The notes under the pieces are model-generated. The model worked only from the letters and a program-made list of their open reading frames with translations, ran no database searches and was not told the DNA's origin. Of a DNA stretch of 64,000 nt, positions 1 through 61,600 are shown in pieces; position 1 is the stretch's first letter; every line of letters starts with the position of its first letter. Source of the DNA: Delphinapterus leucas (taxonomy: Eukaryota > Chordata > Mammalia > Artiodactyla > Monodontidae); the NCBI RefSeq assembly GCF_002288925.2, contig NW_022098043.1, forward strand, positions 10,489,489 to 10,553,488, written 5' to 3'. A program made the position numbers and the translations under genes.

Positions 1-630
1 CATCATGTGCTAGATGCTGAGGAAACAGTGAAGGACAAATCACCCTCAGAAGGGACATTTGGGCTGAACTCTGAGTTCAGAGTTTCCCTGCTTAAGTACC
101 TGGAGACAGGAATAAGCAAGAGGAAGTAGAGGATGACCAGAGGGGTGGTGAGGCTGGAACCTCAGGGAATCTATGGGAGGCCACCATCTGCACACCAGGA
201 GCATGGGGGGTGGGGAACACCTATTTGAATCGAGGGAGGCTCTGCCAGGAACCCCAGGGGCAGAAAGGTGGGCTGGGATCTCCATGAGAGATGGGCGGCC
301 CTGCCCCCTGACTCCTGGAGTGAAGACCCTGCCATCCACATACTCCACACAGCTTCCCGTTCATTTCCATCATGGCACCAAGGCCACTTCGAAGCTCAGA
401 AATAAGTGAGCTTATTTGTCCCTTGGTTTTCTATTGTCCCTGGTGAGGTCACACCTGCCAACTCTGAGCACAGAGCCTGGCACAGAAGTTCCCAGGAAGA
501 CCTTGCTGGATGAAGGTGCAGAAAATGGGGGCCACAGGCAGGCAGCTTTCTCCAGCACCCACCCCGGGTGCCACCCTCCCTGCTCATGCCCTGAGGCCAG
601 AATCCCTGGCTGGGCCTGGGGGTTACTCAC
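1..630 (-). other. Intron 3' of exon w19 (partial)
   Basis: GC-rich intron sequence with no recognisable exon, intact repeat or RNA gene. Several short open frames overlap here with no coding signature. Confidence 0.8.
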
Positions 631-51459
<50,829 letters not shown>

Positions 51460-51949
51460 CTGCGGGTGGAGAAGCAGGGCCAGTGAGTCAGGAGGATTGG
51501 GACAGCTGGTTCCTTGAAGCGTCAGACAGCCCCTCACCAGGTGACAGGGCCACTTGACCCCAAGGCCGAGCTGGGGAGGCCACAGCTGGGTTGGCCTTGG
51601 ACAAGCCCCGTCCCCTCTTGGTTTCCTCACCTTTAGAAGGCACCGTAAGGCCGACCTGCTGCTTTACAAGAGCATAAAGGTCAAACGTATTCACGGTGAT
51701 AAGTGATAAGGATCAGATGTTCTTCAGGCCAGGGCACCCTGTCTCTCCTCCTCCAGGGCAGACTCAGTGGGAATCTCCATCTCCCCAGTCTCCACATGCA
51801 AAATGGAGGAGAGGACTGGGGGGCCTTGCGTCTGAGAGACAAGGACCTGCAAAGCTTCACAAGACCATGCACAGAAGGCAGGGCTTAATTCCCACACACA
51901 CTTGAGGATGGGCTGGACCAGAGACACGCTTCCCAGGAGCAGAGAAGCA

Positions 51950-52500
51950 CAGGGAAAGCAGTGGAGAAACAGCAGACATCACCTTAACCAAGCGGTCAAG
52001 TGAGCAAAACCCAGTGCCGTCACTCGGGCATCATGTACTCCAAATACAACATGATGAGAAGGGTGCTCACCTCTGTGGGATTCTTACCCCAAGTCCATAA
52101 CCCCAGGCTACTCATGAGAAAAACACCAAACAAACCCAGATCGGGGAACATGCTATAAAACACCTGCCCACTACTTCTCAATGATCATGAAAAACAAAAC
52201 TGAGGAACTGTCACAGAGCAGAGCAGTGTAAATGACAACTGAATGCCACGTGGGTCCTGGATGGGATCCCGGGACAGAAAAGGAACATAAGCAGAAAAAC
52301 TGATGAAATGCAGATAAACTCAGGAGTTCAGAGAATGGTAACGTACCAACACTGGTTTCTTAGTTTTGATAAATATCCCATGGTCGTGTAAGATGCTAAC
52401 AATGGGGAGAACAGGATGAGGTGGTATATGGAACTCCATGTGCTACCTTTACAACGTCCCTGTAAATCTAAAACTATCCCAAAGTGAAAGGTTTTTGTTG
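51950..52500 (+). mobile_element. Ancient L1 3' UTR
   Basis: Contains gaggaactgtcacagagcag, ggatgggatcccgggacaga, tttcttagttttgataaata and the 3' terminus aatctaaaactatcccaaag, the order of old L1M 3' UTRs. Confidence 0.75.
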
Positions 52501-52631
52501 TTTTTTTAAGCCCATGCTCAAAAAAAAAAACCACATCTGGCAACCCAGAGGGTAGACGCCTTCTACTGTCCAAGGCAGCTGCCACTGTTATGAAGAATTG
52601 CCTTGAACTTGCCAGCACGCAAGCCCTTAAC

Positions 52632-52705
52632 AGAGGAGGAGAGGGAGGGGGAGGGGAAGGGGGAGATGACAACCGGAAGTGCAGGGAGAGGGGAGGGAGG
52701 AGAGT
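52632..52705. repeat. Purine-rich (GGA)n-like tract
   Basis: Contains gaggaggagagggagggg, then gaggggaagggggagatgac and later ggagaggggagggaggagag. The plus strand is almost all purine. Confidence 0.75.
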
Positions 52706-52944
52706 GAAGTGTGGAACACCTCCTGTGAGCAGGCCCTTGGCCTCGCCTTCCCAGTAGCACTGACAGGTAGATCCTGGCATCCTTCCCACTCCGGCAGGTG
52801 GCGGGCAGAGGAACCTGCTCAAGGTCACCGGCCTGTGAGTGGCAGAGCCGGACGGTGAAGCCAGCCTGCTGGGCCCCTAAGCTGGGCTCTCAGGATGCGT
52901 CTCAGGTAACAGAGCAAGGACGGCTGTGACGGTGGCAACATGCC

Positions 52945-53170
52945 ACGTCTGTGCTGTCCAGTGAGCCACGCGTGGCTACGGGGCACTTGGAAGGTGGCTA
53001 ATGGAACTCGTGTGGCTAAGGAACTTAACTTTTCATTTTAGGTCATTTAATTTTAAATAGCCACACGTGGCAAGCGACCCCCGAACTGGAAAATGCAGGC
53101 TGAAGCCACCAGCACTATTGGAGAAGCAAGACTCAGCTCCGGTTTTACTGCCGGAAGTCAGCAGTGTCGC
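52945..53170 (+). repeat. Same palindrome-core repeat, copy A, with 3' extension
   Basis: Contains tgtgctgtccagtgagccac, gcgtggctacggggcacttg and aatagccacacgtggcaagc, followed by an extension (gaagccaccagcactattgg, agaagcaagactcag) that is also found, diverged, after the copy at 54290. Confidence 0.6.
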
Positions 53171-53489
53171 CTGGCGGGGAGGGGCGCGTTTCAGTCCTGG
53201 GGTAACGCTTTCCATCAGCGGGAAGTTAAGGCCAAGAGGGGACAGGGCTGGTCTGGACCAGGAGGGGTGCTGGGCTGGAGCCACCTGAGCCCCAATCCCT
53301 AACAGTGCTTCCCTGAGTCATCACCTTCTCAACCTGGAGGCGGCTTCAAGGTGCTGAGTGCAGCCGCTCAGAAATGCTCAGACAGAACCGAATCATTCCA
53401 GCGGGAGCTGACGTGAGACTTCGGCAGAATTTGGTTTTAAAGTTTGCTTTGCTACGTTAACCGTGACAACTGGTGACTCCTGGAAGAAC

Positions 53490-53705
53490 GCGCCAGGTGC
53501 CGCTTGCTGTACTTTACCTATATTTGCATACTTCACAACACAAGAGCCCACGTGAGGTAGGCAGTGCCGTCCTCATTCTAAGATGGGGAAACTAAGGCTC
53601 ACGAAGTCTTGATGACCGACTCTACTGAAGTCACTCGGCTCGTCAGAGGGAGCTGGGATCTGCAGCCCAGGCTGTCCGCCTGCAGAGTCTGCTCCTTCCA
53701 CCAGA
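53490..53705 (-). mobile_element. MIR SINE, inverted
   Basis: Plus strand shows attctaagatggggaaacta, aggctcacgaagtcttgatg and agtctgctccttccaccaga. Confidence 0.7.
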
Positions 53706-53826
53706 CCATGTGGAAGCAGGGAGCCCGCATTCAAACATTCACCGACATCGCAGACTCGCTGTGTCACGACATCACTGCACCTCGCTTGACTACTCTCCCA
53801 ACCATGTTTTTAAAAAGGAAAGAGAG

Positions 53827-54030
53827 GGCTTCCCCGGTGGCGCAGTGGTTGACAGTCCGCCTGCCGATGCAGGGGACACGGGTTCGTGCCCCGGCCCGGG
53901 AAGATCCCACATGCCGCGGAGCGGCTGGGCCCGTGAGCCATGGCCGCTGAGCCTGCGCGTCCGGAGCCTGTGCTCCGCAACGGGAGAGGCCACAACAGTG
54001 AGAGGCCCGCGTACCACAAAAAAAAAAAAC
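53827..54030 (+). mobile_element. CHR-type SINE, short form
   Basis: Starts gggcttccccggtggcgcag; tail of A12 then C. Target duplication aaaggaaagagag on both sides. The body is very close to the copies at 23757 and 57491. Confidence 0.93.
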
Positions 54031-54289
54031 AAAGGAAAGAGAGAAAGAGCTCTTGGCATAGTCAGAGATGCATGATCGAGTCTCCGTCCAGGAGAAATCG
54101 TGACACCAGCTCCAAGGCTGAGGTGCGTTTCGACCAATGAACACCCCAGAAGGTCCCGGGTGACCTCTAAAGGGACATGGAGGCAGGATGGGCATTTGGG
54201 GGTAAGGTCAGACAGCTTTAGAAGGGATCTGTAACTGCTGTGACATGCTAAAAGCCAGGATGGGGCTGAAAATATGAGCCTCTGGTTTG

Positions 54290-54445
54290 CACGTTACCAA
54301 AACACAGTGAACTTATTTTTTCATTGTATTTCATTTTGAACAGCCACACGTGGCTAGTGGCCCCCGAACAGGACAGCGTGGGTCTAAGCCACCGGCACGA
54401 CTAGAGAAGCTAGTCTGGGCTCGTGCTTCTGTTGAGCAGCCACCG
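54290..54445 (+). repeat. Same palindrome-core repeat, copy B (partial)
   Basis: Contains tttcattttgaacagccaca, cgtggctagtggcccccgaa and taagccaccggcacgactag, parallel to 53050-53130 in the same orientation 1.3 kb away. Confidence 0.6.
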
Positions 54446-54649
54446 AGCAGTCCTGGCTTCCTGGGCGGGGGAGCAGGGGTCACGCAGCAGAGCAGTCACC
54501 TTTATGCCCACCCTGAGTGCCTCAATGGCTGAGGCAAGCGGAGACACCAGGGGCCCCAAGGGAGGGAAGAGGCCGGTGTCCGTGCATGGACAGGTCTTCC
54601 CAGCCTTAGCTGGAGACCACCAGCACCCCTGCCCTGCACTTTGCTGGTA

Positions 54650-54840
54650 TCTTCTCTGCGCCCAGCCCTAGGCAGAGTGCTTGAGGACAAGTGTGTGTCT
54701 CATTGCGACCATTTTACAGATGAGGAAAGTGAGGTTCAGAATTGGCAAGTACCTTGCCCCAAATCACCTGGCCAGCAAGTGGCAGAGTTGCACTTTGCCT
54801 GCAAAGCCTTGCTCTTGACACCAACTCTGCTGCCCTCAGA
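54650..54840 (-). mobile_element. MIR SINE, inverted
   Basis: Plus strand shows ccattttacagatgaggaaa, gtgaggttcagaattggcaa and ccagcaagtggcagagttgc. Confidence 0.75.
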
Positions 54841-55080
54841 CCGGAGCAGGTGTTCCCCAGGCAGACGGGAGGGGGAAGAGCCTCCCAGGCCAGGGAAGCA
54901 GTGGGCATGGCAAGAAATGAGACTGGGGCTGCCTCCTCCCTCCCTGGCCCTTCTAGCTGCCTGCCAAGGCCACTGACCCACCCTGAGCCCACCCAGGGGC
55001 AACCTCTCCCAGCTGCTGCCTGGCTAGAAAATCTAATTCGCCTTGTGAGCAAACACTCCTGGAGCCTCCCCAAAGGTTTC

Positions 55081-55136
55081 AGATAATAAAAGAGCCATAA
55101 AAAAGCAATAAGAGGCCAATTATCTCGCCCTTATCT
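55081..55136. promoter_or_regulatory. Cluster of three GATA-factor motifs
   Basis: AGATAA at 55081, TTATCT at 55120 and TTATCT at 55131 lie within 56 bases of non-repeat, A/T-rich DNA inside the long 5' intron. The surrounding block (about 55075-55180) differs in composition from its neighbours and looks like a conserved-element candidate. This is inference from motif spacing only. Confidence 0.3.
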
Positions 55137-55680
55137 GAGCTTCCTGCACTTCTAATGCCTCTCAGCTTGCACAGGCAAGAAAGGCCAGTCACTAAGATGA
55201 CACCGTCTTACAAAGTGAGGCCACCGCCACTCGAATGCCAAGAAAAGGAGCCAAGTCCGTGGAGAGGAACAGAGAACAAGAAGCTGGGCAAAGAAGAGGA
55301 GGCCCCCCCATGACAGCGTTCACCGACCAGACCGAGGTCAAGTACACCAGGGGTCCACCACAGAGCTCAAGGCACATTCTGAGCCCACCTCCTCTCTCTC
55401 CAGGGACACGCCGGGGACAAGAGGGGAGTGAGTTTCCTGTGATAGCAGGGACCTGCTCTGGCCTGGTCACCCCATTCCGTCAGCCCCTTCACACGAGGAC
55501 ACTCAGTGATGATGGATGCCCCGGCCCCCCGGCCTCTTTTAAAGACAAGAAGCCCCACTCAGAATGGCGGGCCCGGTTGCTCAGCAGATTCCACAAGGTC
55601 CCTTCCCAGAGGCTACACAGTGTGAGTTATCAGAGAGAAGACCCCCAAAACCAGTATGGTCAGAGGATCCCTGGCTGGCT

Positions 55681-55682
<2 letters not shown>

Positions 55683-55718
<36 letters not shown>
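55683..55718. repeat. (TG)18 microsatellite
   Basis: Uninterrupted TG dinucleotides followed by a short diverged cgcgtgcgcacacac end. Likely length-polymorphic. Confidence 0.95.
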
Positions 55719-55719
<1 letters not shown>

Positions 55720-56079
55720 CACGCGTGCGCACACACGGTATTCCGGATGCCTTTTCCAGGACAAGGTTTGAAAAATATGAAAGAGGAAAGAATTCCACCT
55801 TTGGGAATTGAAAGGACCAAAATAACATGAGCCTTATAAGGCCTTGAGTAAAACCCAGTCTGCAGCAGACCGAGGGCTGGGACAGCAGGGCTTGCCCAGG
55901 ATGGCCCGACTCAAGAGCATCACTCCCCTCAAGAAATTCCCCAGCAGCACCACTACCACTATCCCTAAATCCAAGAGACACAAAAGAAAGGCAAAAACAT
56001 CAAGCCCGGATTAAGCCTGCTGCCAGTTTTCTTTTCAGCCCTGGCCACTTTCTAGTTCATATAGCATGTTAAAGCCAGA

Positions 56080-56338
56080 AAGGGGGCAGGGGGGAGGGAT
56101 AAAATGGGAGACTGGGATTGACATATACACACTACTATATATAAAATAGATACTTAATAAGGACCTACTGTAGAGCACAGGGAACTCTACTCAATACTCT
56201 GTAATGACCTATATGGGAAAAGCATCTTAAAGAGAGTAGATATATGTATATGTGTAACTGGTTCACTTTGCTGTACAACTGAAACTAACACAACATTATA
56301 AATCAACTGTACTCTAATAAGGATTTAAAAAAAAAAAA
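56080..56338 (+). mobile_element. Cetartiodactyl L1 3' end
   Basis: Contains gattgacatatacacactac, cagggaactctactcaatac, taatgacctatatgggaaaa and acaacattataaatcaactg, ending in an A-rich tail that abuts the CHR SINE at 56343. This is the familiar L1 3' terminus of whales and ruminants. Confidence 0.85.
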
Positions 56339-56342
56339 AGAA

Positions 56343-56460
56343 GGACTTCCCTGGCGGTCCAGTAGTTAAGACTCTGCGCTTCCACTGAGGGAGCACAGGT
56401 TCGATCCCTGGTCGGGGAAGTTCCACATGCCGCACGGTGCAGCCAAAAAAAAAAAAAAAA
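56343..56460 (+). mobile_element. CHR-type SINE, shortest form (about 115 bp)
   Basis: Head ggacttccctggcggtccag, B box aggttcgatccctgg, then a very short body gtgcagcc and A16. A short imperfect duplication, agaagga, flanks it. It lies directly after the A-rich tail of an L1 3' end. Confidence 0.88.
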
Positions 56461-56496
56461 GGCAGAAGGACCTTGAAGATCACCTAGTAGGAGGAT

Positions 56497-56655
56497 TCAA
56501 AGCAGCTGCCCACGGCAGTCACCTGGGAAGCTCCTCAGAGATACAGACCCAGAGCCCCTGCCCCAGTGATTCTGACCCATCCGTCAGGAGGGGCCCAGCA
56601 TTGGTGTTTTTAAAGCTCCCTGCTGGCTACAATGTGCAGCCAGGGTTGAGAATGG
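56497..56655 (+). mobile_element. MER5A-like DNA transposon fragment
   Basis: Contains gcccacggcagtcacctggg, tgccccagtgattctgaccc and ttggtgtttttaaagctccc, ending gccagggttgagaa. Confidence 0.75.
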
Positions 56656-56679
56656 GGGAATCATGGGCTTAGGGTGGGC

Positions 56680-56970
56680 ACAGACATATGCTCCAGAGCC
56701 AACAGACCTGGGATAAGATCGCAGCTCTGCCACTTGGCTGTGGACCAGGACAGTGGCTAAACGTCCTGGAGCTGCTGAGGGACGGGATGAATAATCACTC
56801 TACTTCCTGCTGTGAGGATTAAATGAGATAACACAGATAAGGCACTTAGCACCTCTCTGTGCCTCAGTTTCCATATCTGTGAAATGGAGCAATAATACTT
56901 CCCTCTTAGGGTTCCAGGAAGGAGTAAATAAAGGCTTGTAAAACTCTTAGCAGAGGGTCTGGCTCACGAT
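56680..56970 (+). mobile_element. MIR SINE, possibly two overlapping copies
   Basis: MIR-like motifs occur twice: gtgaggattaaatgagataa near 56812, then a second cycle with ctctctgtgcctcagtttcc and tgaaatggagcaataatact. The doubled core suggests one MIR next to or within another. Confidence 0.65.
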
Positions 56971-57490
56971 AAATACCCCCGGTGCACTGTTTCCCTTCCC
57001 CCTCCTTCCCCTCCACCCCTCCTCCAGCTAATGGGGTCCCTGTATGCACTCACCTCTTCACACTGAGCCCGGCCACCCCTCACATATGGAATGGTTCTGG
57101 GCCCCAGTCTGTTTGTCCTGTGCCATCCCCCACATGGTCACAAATCCACTTACTGCATGAGCAGAGTGGGGAGGAGCCCCCAGGGAAGTCGGAGGAGGGG
57201 ACCCTGACTTGATATCTATAATACAGTCCTCAGTGGGGAGCGAGCATCAAGGCCACGGGGGAACCATCTTTCCCCACAGCCATAGACAATAACCCAGACC
57301 CCACCTTGGCCTTCTGCTCTGTGGTGCACGCACCTCCCTCCCGTCATCTCGAGGGCCCCAGGCTCAGCAGTCAGACCCAGGACAGGCACTGTACCCCCAG
57401 CAATAACTTATCAAGAGCCTTGTGGGGTACTGCAGAAGTTCCCATGGGAAAATGCTCACCCTATGTAATTAGGTCAAAAGGTGAGCTGGG

Positions 57491-57693
57491 GGGCTTCCCT
57501 GGTGGCGCAGTGGTTGAGAGTCCGCCTGCCGATGCAGGGGAAACGGGTTCATGCCCCGGTCCAGGAAGATCCCACATGCCACAGAGCGGCTGGGCCCGTG
57601 AGCCATGGCCGCTGAGCCTGCGCGTCCGGAGCCTGTGCTCCGCAACGGGAGAGGCCACAACAGTGAGAGGCCCGCGTACCGCAAAAAAAAAAA
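57491..57693 (+). mobile_element. CHR-type SINE, short form
   Basis: Starts gggcttccctggtggcgcag, ends gcgtaccgc plus A12. A perfect target duplication, aaaaggtgagctggg, indicates a recent insertion. The B box is altered to gggttcatgccc. Confidence 0.93.
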
Positions 57694-58169
57694 AGGTGAG
57701 CTGGGAAACAGCATGTGCAATAAAACCACAGTTCTATAAAATATTGATATATATACATATGTACACTTCTATAGCAAGGAAGCTGGGTAGGAACACACAG
57801 TGATAGAATTAAAGGTTGCTTTTAGTCTATCATTTTCTGTACTTTCCAATTTTTCTACAATAAACATGCATGACTATTAGAAAAAAGGAAAGAAAGAAAG
57901 GGAGAAGGAAAACACATCCCAGGCAACGCTGAGCAACAGATCAGCCAGCGCGGGCTCCCTTGTGCCCTGGAGTCCTGCTCCAGGCAGACCCACACCCCTT
58001 GAGGACAGCATTAAGGGCAGCTCGCTGATAGAGAATCTGGTCCTCACATCTCATTTACCCTCCACTTTACAGAGACGACATAGAAGGTTAAGCAGATCAG
58101 ACAATGAACGGGTCCTCGGTTGTGGAGCTGATGTGGAAGACAGGCAAGGTCCAAACCAGATCTATGTGG

Positions 58170-58395
58170 GACAGGGGAGGGCAGGGGTTAGAACACTGGG
58201 TCTGGAAGCCAACCAGGTTCAACCGTGGCTCTGTCTCATCTCAGCTCCGTGTCCGGAGGTTGACAGCGTGTGTCCTCTGCACCTGCTTCTGCACCTGTAA
58301 AATGGGGATTACAGTAGCAGCCACCTGTGAGTGTCACAAGCATTACTGGAGGCAGGAGAGGCTCTTAGAACAGGGCTTGGTGAATAATAAGTGCA
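58170..58395 (+). mobile_element. MIR SINE
   Basis: Contains ggtctggaagccaaccaggt, tgcacctgtaaaatggggat and tagaacagggcttggtgaat. Confidence 0.65.
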
Positions 58396-58749
58396 GAAGA
58401 CGGGCAGGCCCTTTTTATCTGGCTACAGAGCCCATAAACACACCAAGGCACAGAATGTCCGCTCTCCCCCGAGGGCAGGGACTGTCTGCCTCGGTCGCTG
58501 CAATGCCTGGCACATTGCAGGCACTCAGTAGAGAGGTGGAGGATGGAGGACAGAGGGGAAGGGCAGGGGGACTCCCAGCAGAACGCTGGCCTGGGTGCGC
58601 AGGGGGCTGCTGGGGAAGAGCAAACAGAGCCCCGGCCCTCTGGCTTTGAACCCAAGCGCCACTACCTGCCACTCGGCTCCCTTGGACCACTGACTGCACC
58701 TCTCTGGGCCTGCACAACGGGACCGATAAGAATTCCCTCTCTCCAGGGC

Positions 58750-59210
58750 TGCTGTGTTAGTCTCCTACTGCTGCTGTGACAGTTACCACAACCTTAGTAA
58801 CTTCAAACAACACAGATGTATATTCTCTTACAGCCATAAAGTTCCGAAATCCACAATGGGTTTCACTAGGGTAAAAGCAAGGTGTTGGCAGAGCTGTGCT
58901 CCTTCCGGCAGCTCTAAGGGAGAATCTGATCCCTTGCCTCTTTCCAGCCTCTGGAAGCAGCCTTGGCTCGTGGCCCCTCCTCCATCTTCAAAGCCAACCG
59001 CACAGCATCTCTCAATCCCTCTCTGACTCCACAGGCCCCCTTATAAGGATCCCTGTGATTCCGTTGGGCCCGCCTGGATAATCCAGCATCATCTCCCCAT
59101 CTCAAGGCCCTTAACTTCATCACATCTGTACCAGGTCGCACATTCCCAGGTTCTGGGAATTAGAACATGGAAGTCTTGGAGAGGGACATTACTCTGCCTG
59201 CCACAGTTGT
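58750..59210 (-). mobile_element. MLT1-type LTR (ERVL-MaLR), solitary, non-coding
   Basis: Plus strand starts ctgctgtgttagtctcctac and ends attactctgcctgccacagt, with ataatccagcatcatctccc and ttcatcacatctgta between; the minus strand reads from TGTGGCAGGCAGAGTAATG, the MLT1 5' end. No internal retroviral sequence is attached. Confidence 0.85.
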
Positions 59211-60434
59211 GCAAATCAAAATGAGATGCGTGTGGAAAGGGCTACATAAACTGTAACGTCCGTGCACACGTAAACTATTAGTACCGTGTCTTCTTTGTGC
59301 CAGGCACTGGGATGGAAGATGCATAAGGCAGAGTCCGGTCACTGCAGGGATCCAGGGGTGGACGTGACACGTTCCTGAAGGGGGACTCGATGTAATGGAT
59401 GCGAACCTGGGTAAATTTTTTCAGGCCAGAGGCTGTGTGGCCTTCATACTGGGGACTCAAAGGGTCTGTGACCCAAAGACCATAGCTCCTATATGGAAAC
59501 CCCTTGTAGCCAGGGGTGGAAAAGGGGAAAAACAAAAATACAGCTTTTCCAATTTAGGGACTGGCAAGGGGCCAGACAGAGGTCTTTCATGGGAAAAGGG
59601 TCCCCATAACCCTCCCATGAGGGACTCCACTGGGAGGGAAGCTTGTCTCTGTCAGTCCTCGGGTCCCATGGAGACCCTGCAGGACAGGACACAGGAGGCT
59701 ATGAATGCTCTGGATCTGGGGAAACAGCAAGTTAAGGGCAAGCTCGGGATGCCAAGCAACTCCAGACTGGGTCTGCAGCCATCTCACAAACCTTCAGGGA
59801 CACCTCCATTTCCTCCCGGGGCCAGGGGATACTCCAGCCTCATCGAGCTGCCCCCCAAGAGCCCCCATGCTCCCCAGACCCTCGGCCCTCAGAAGCCACA
59901 AGGCCAGGCTGCAGGCAGGGCCTCCAGCGCCCTGTTTCCATCCTGTTCAAACACTGTTTCCCCAAGCCTGGTCTGATCTTCTCGGCACCTGATGCGTCCA
60001 GGGAGGATGGGTCTCCTTGGCTCTCCCAGCTGCCCAGCTGCTTCCCTCAGGCTCCAGGCCCGGGTGAGAGATGCTGGCCAGTGGGCAACACAGTCCATCT
60101 TGCCTGGATAAGCCCAGGAAGGGGCAGGACAAGTACCTCCCGGGAGCCACTGAGGGTCCCTGCAGCCGGGCCAGGAGCCAACAGGAAACGCTGAGGCTGC
60201 AGTGGGGCCGGTGGGGATGGCAGCGAAACTGGCCAGGAAAAGCAAACAAATCCAGAGGGCATGGTGCGCTCAGAGGTGAGAGACACGGCCCGAGTCCGGG
60301 AAAACACAGGGAGCGGGCGACCTACGCGCTCTCACTTCCCAGCAAGTACTTACTGGGTGCTCAGGGTGGCTGTGAGTTCACAGGTTTCAAAGTCCACCAG
60401 AAAGGCTAGCCCTGTGAGCTCCAGCGGATGGATG

Positions 60435-60630
60435 GCTGTGGAGTCAGACGGGCCAAGCTGCAGCCCTGCCATTCACCAGCTCTGCAAGATCTCGGGTAAA
60501 CTACTTCAACTCTAAGCCTCAGTTCCTCATCTGCAAAATGGGCATAATCGGTAGCCCCGCCTCCTAGGGCTGCATTGCCGAGGAGATGAGACCTTGTGCA
60601 GGAAGCACTCAACTCGGACGGTGACTCAGG
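60435..60630 (+). mobile_element. MIR SINE
   Basis: Contains gctgtggagtcagacgggcc, ctaagcctcagttcctcatc and tgcaaaatgggcataatcgg. Confidence 0.75.
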
Positions 60631-60844
60631 AAACAGCAGCCGACATGAGTGGCATCGGCGGGATCAGCCACTCAGCCGCTTGAGGCCTCCCTTCCCGCGG
60701 GCCTCTGTCCTGGCCTCAGTCAGCTGCCAGAGTCAGAACCCCGGGTCAGAGATTCTGTTTCCACACGGTTTGTTTTCTCTTCATTTTCACGGAGACACTG
60801 AGAGTCGCCTTTCAGACCCGGCTCCTCCTTCTGTCCATTGGAAT

Positions 60845-60995
60845 CCATCGTTCATTCAACGGGGATGCCTTCGGCACTCGCCCTGTGCCTGGCACCATGC
60901 TAAGCCAGGAGGATATGGCAGCAAACAAAATACCCGCCTCCCCCGCCAAGAAAAATCCCTGGCCCCATGGAGCCGTCCTGCAGGTGCAGACGCCC
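60845..60995 (-). mobile_element. L2 LINE fragment, inverted
   Basis: Plus strand reads atcgttcattcaacggggat, then ctgtgcctggcaccatgcta and ggcagcaaacaaaatacccg, the inverted L2 end. Confidence 0.65.
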
Positions 60996-61369
60996 TTCCA
61001 CACCCCTCTACCATCACAAGACCTCTGTGTGGGGCAAGAGGGGAGGGGGCTGCTTTTACCCTGCTCCCATCTCAAGGGAACGGGCGCCACCCAGAATCAC
61101 ACACAGGCAGGGCCGAGGCCACTCTGCTTGGCTCCCCAGGTGGGGTCTATGGAACATTCCAGCAACAGCTTGGACACTACTCTCCCAAGAGCTCAAGAGG
61201 CAAAGTTAGATCTCATAAGAGGCAAAGTTCTTACCCCAATAAACACACACCGAAGGGGATCATTCCTATGGAGCCAGCCACCCCTCCCAGCATGAACCGA
61301 AGTCTTAAGTCCTGAGCTTGGATCCTGAGTCCCCAGCGCATCCCTGGAGGGTCGGGTGATGGTCAAACA

Positions 61370-61600
61370 CCTGGCCTCTGGTCGGAGAGGCCCTGGTTCT
61401 AAGTCTCTGTTGAATGAACATGTACCATCTATATGTAACTCTGGCCACCTAACTTCCCCAAGTCTCAATCTCCCACCTGTGACATGGGTAATGAAGTGTC
61501 CACTTCCTAGAGACAAGAGATGGGACTGGGCATTTAGCTTGGCGCCTGGTACACAGTAAGCACAATCACTGTTATTACTGTTATCATTCGCTATTATTGC
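61370..61600 (+). mobile_element. MIR SINE
   Basis: Contains cccaagtctcaatctcccac, ctgtgacatgggtaatgaag and gcgcctggtacacagtaagc, followed by diverged ttattactgtt triplets. Confidence 0.7.

Noticed and set aside
58750..59210. Retroviral gene remnants beside the MLT1 LTR
   Set aside because: Only a solitary non-coding LTR is present; no gag, pol or env sequence adjoins it.
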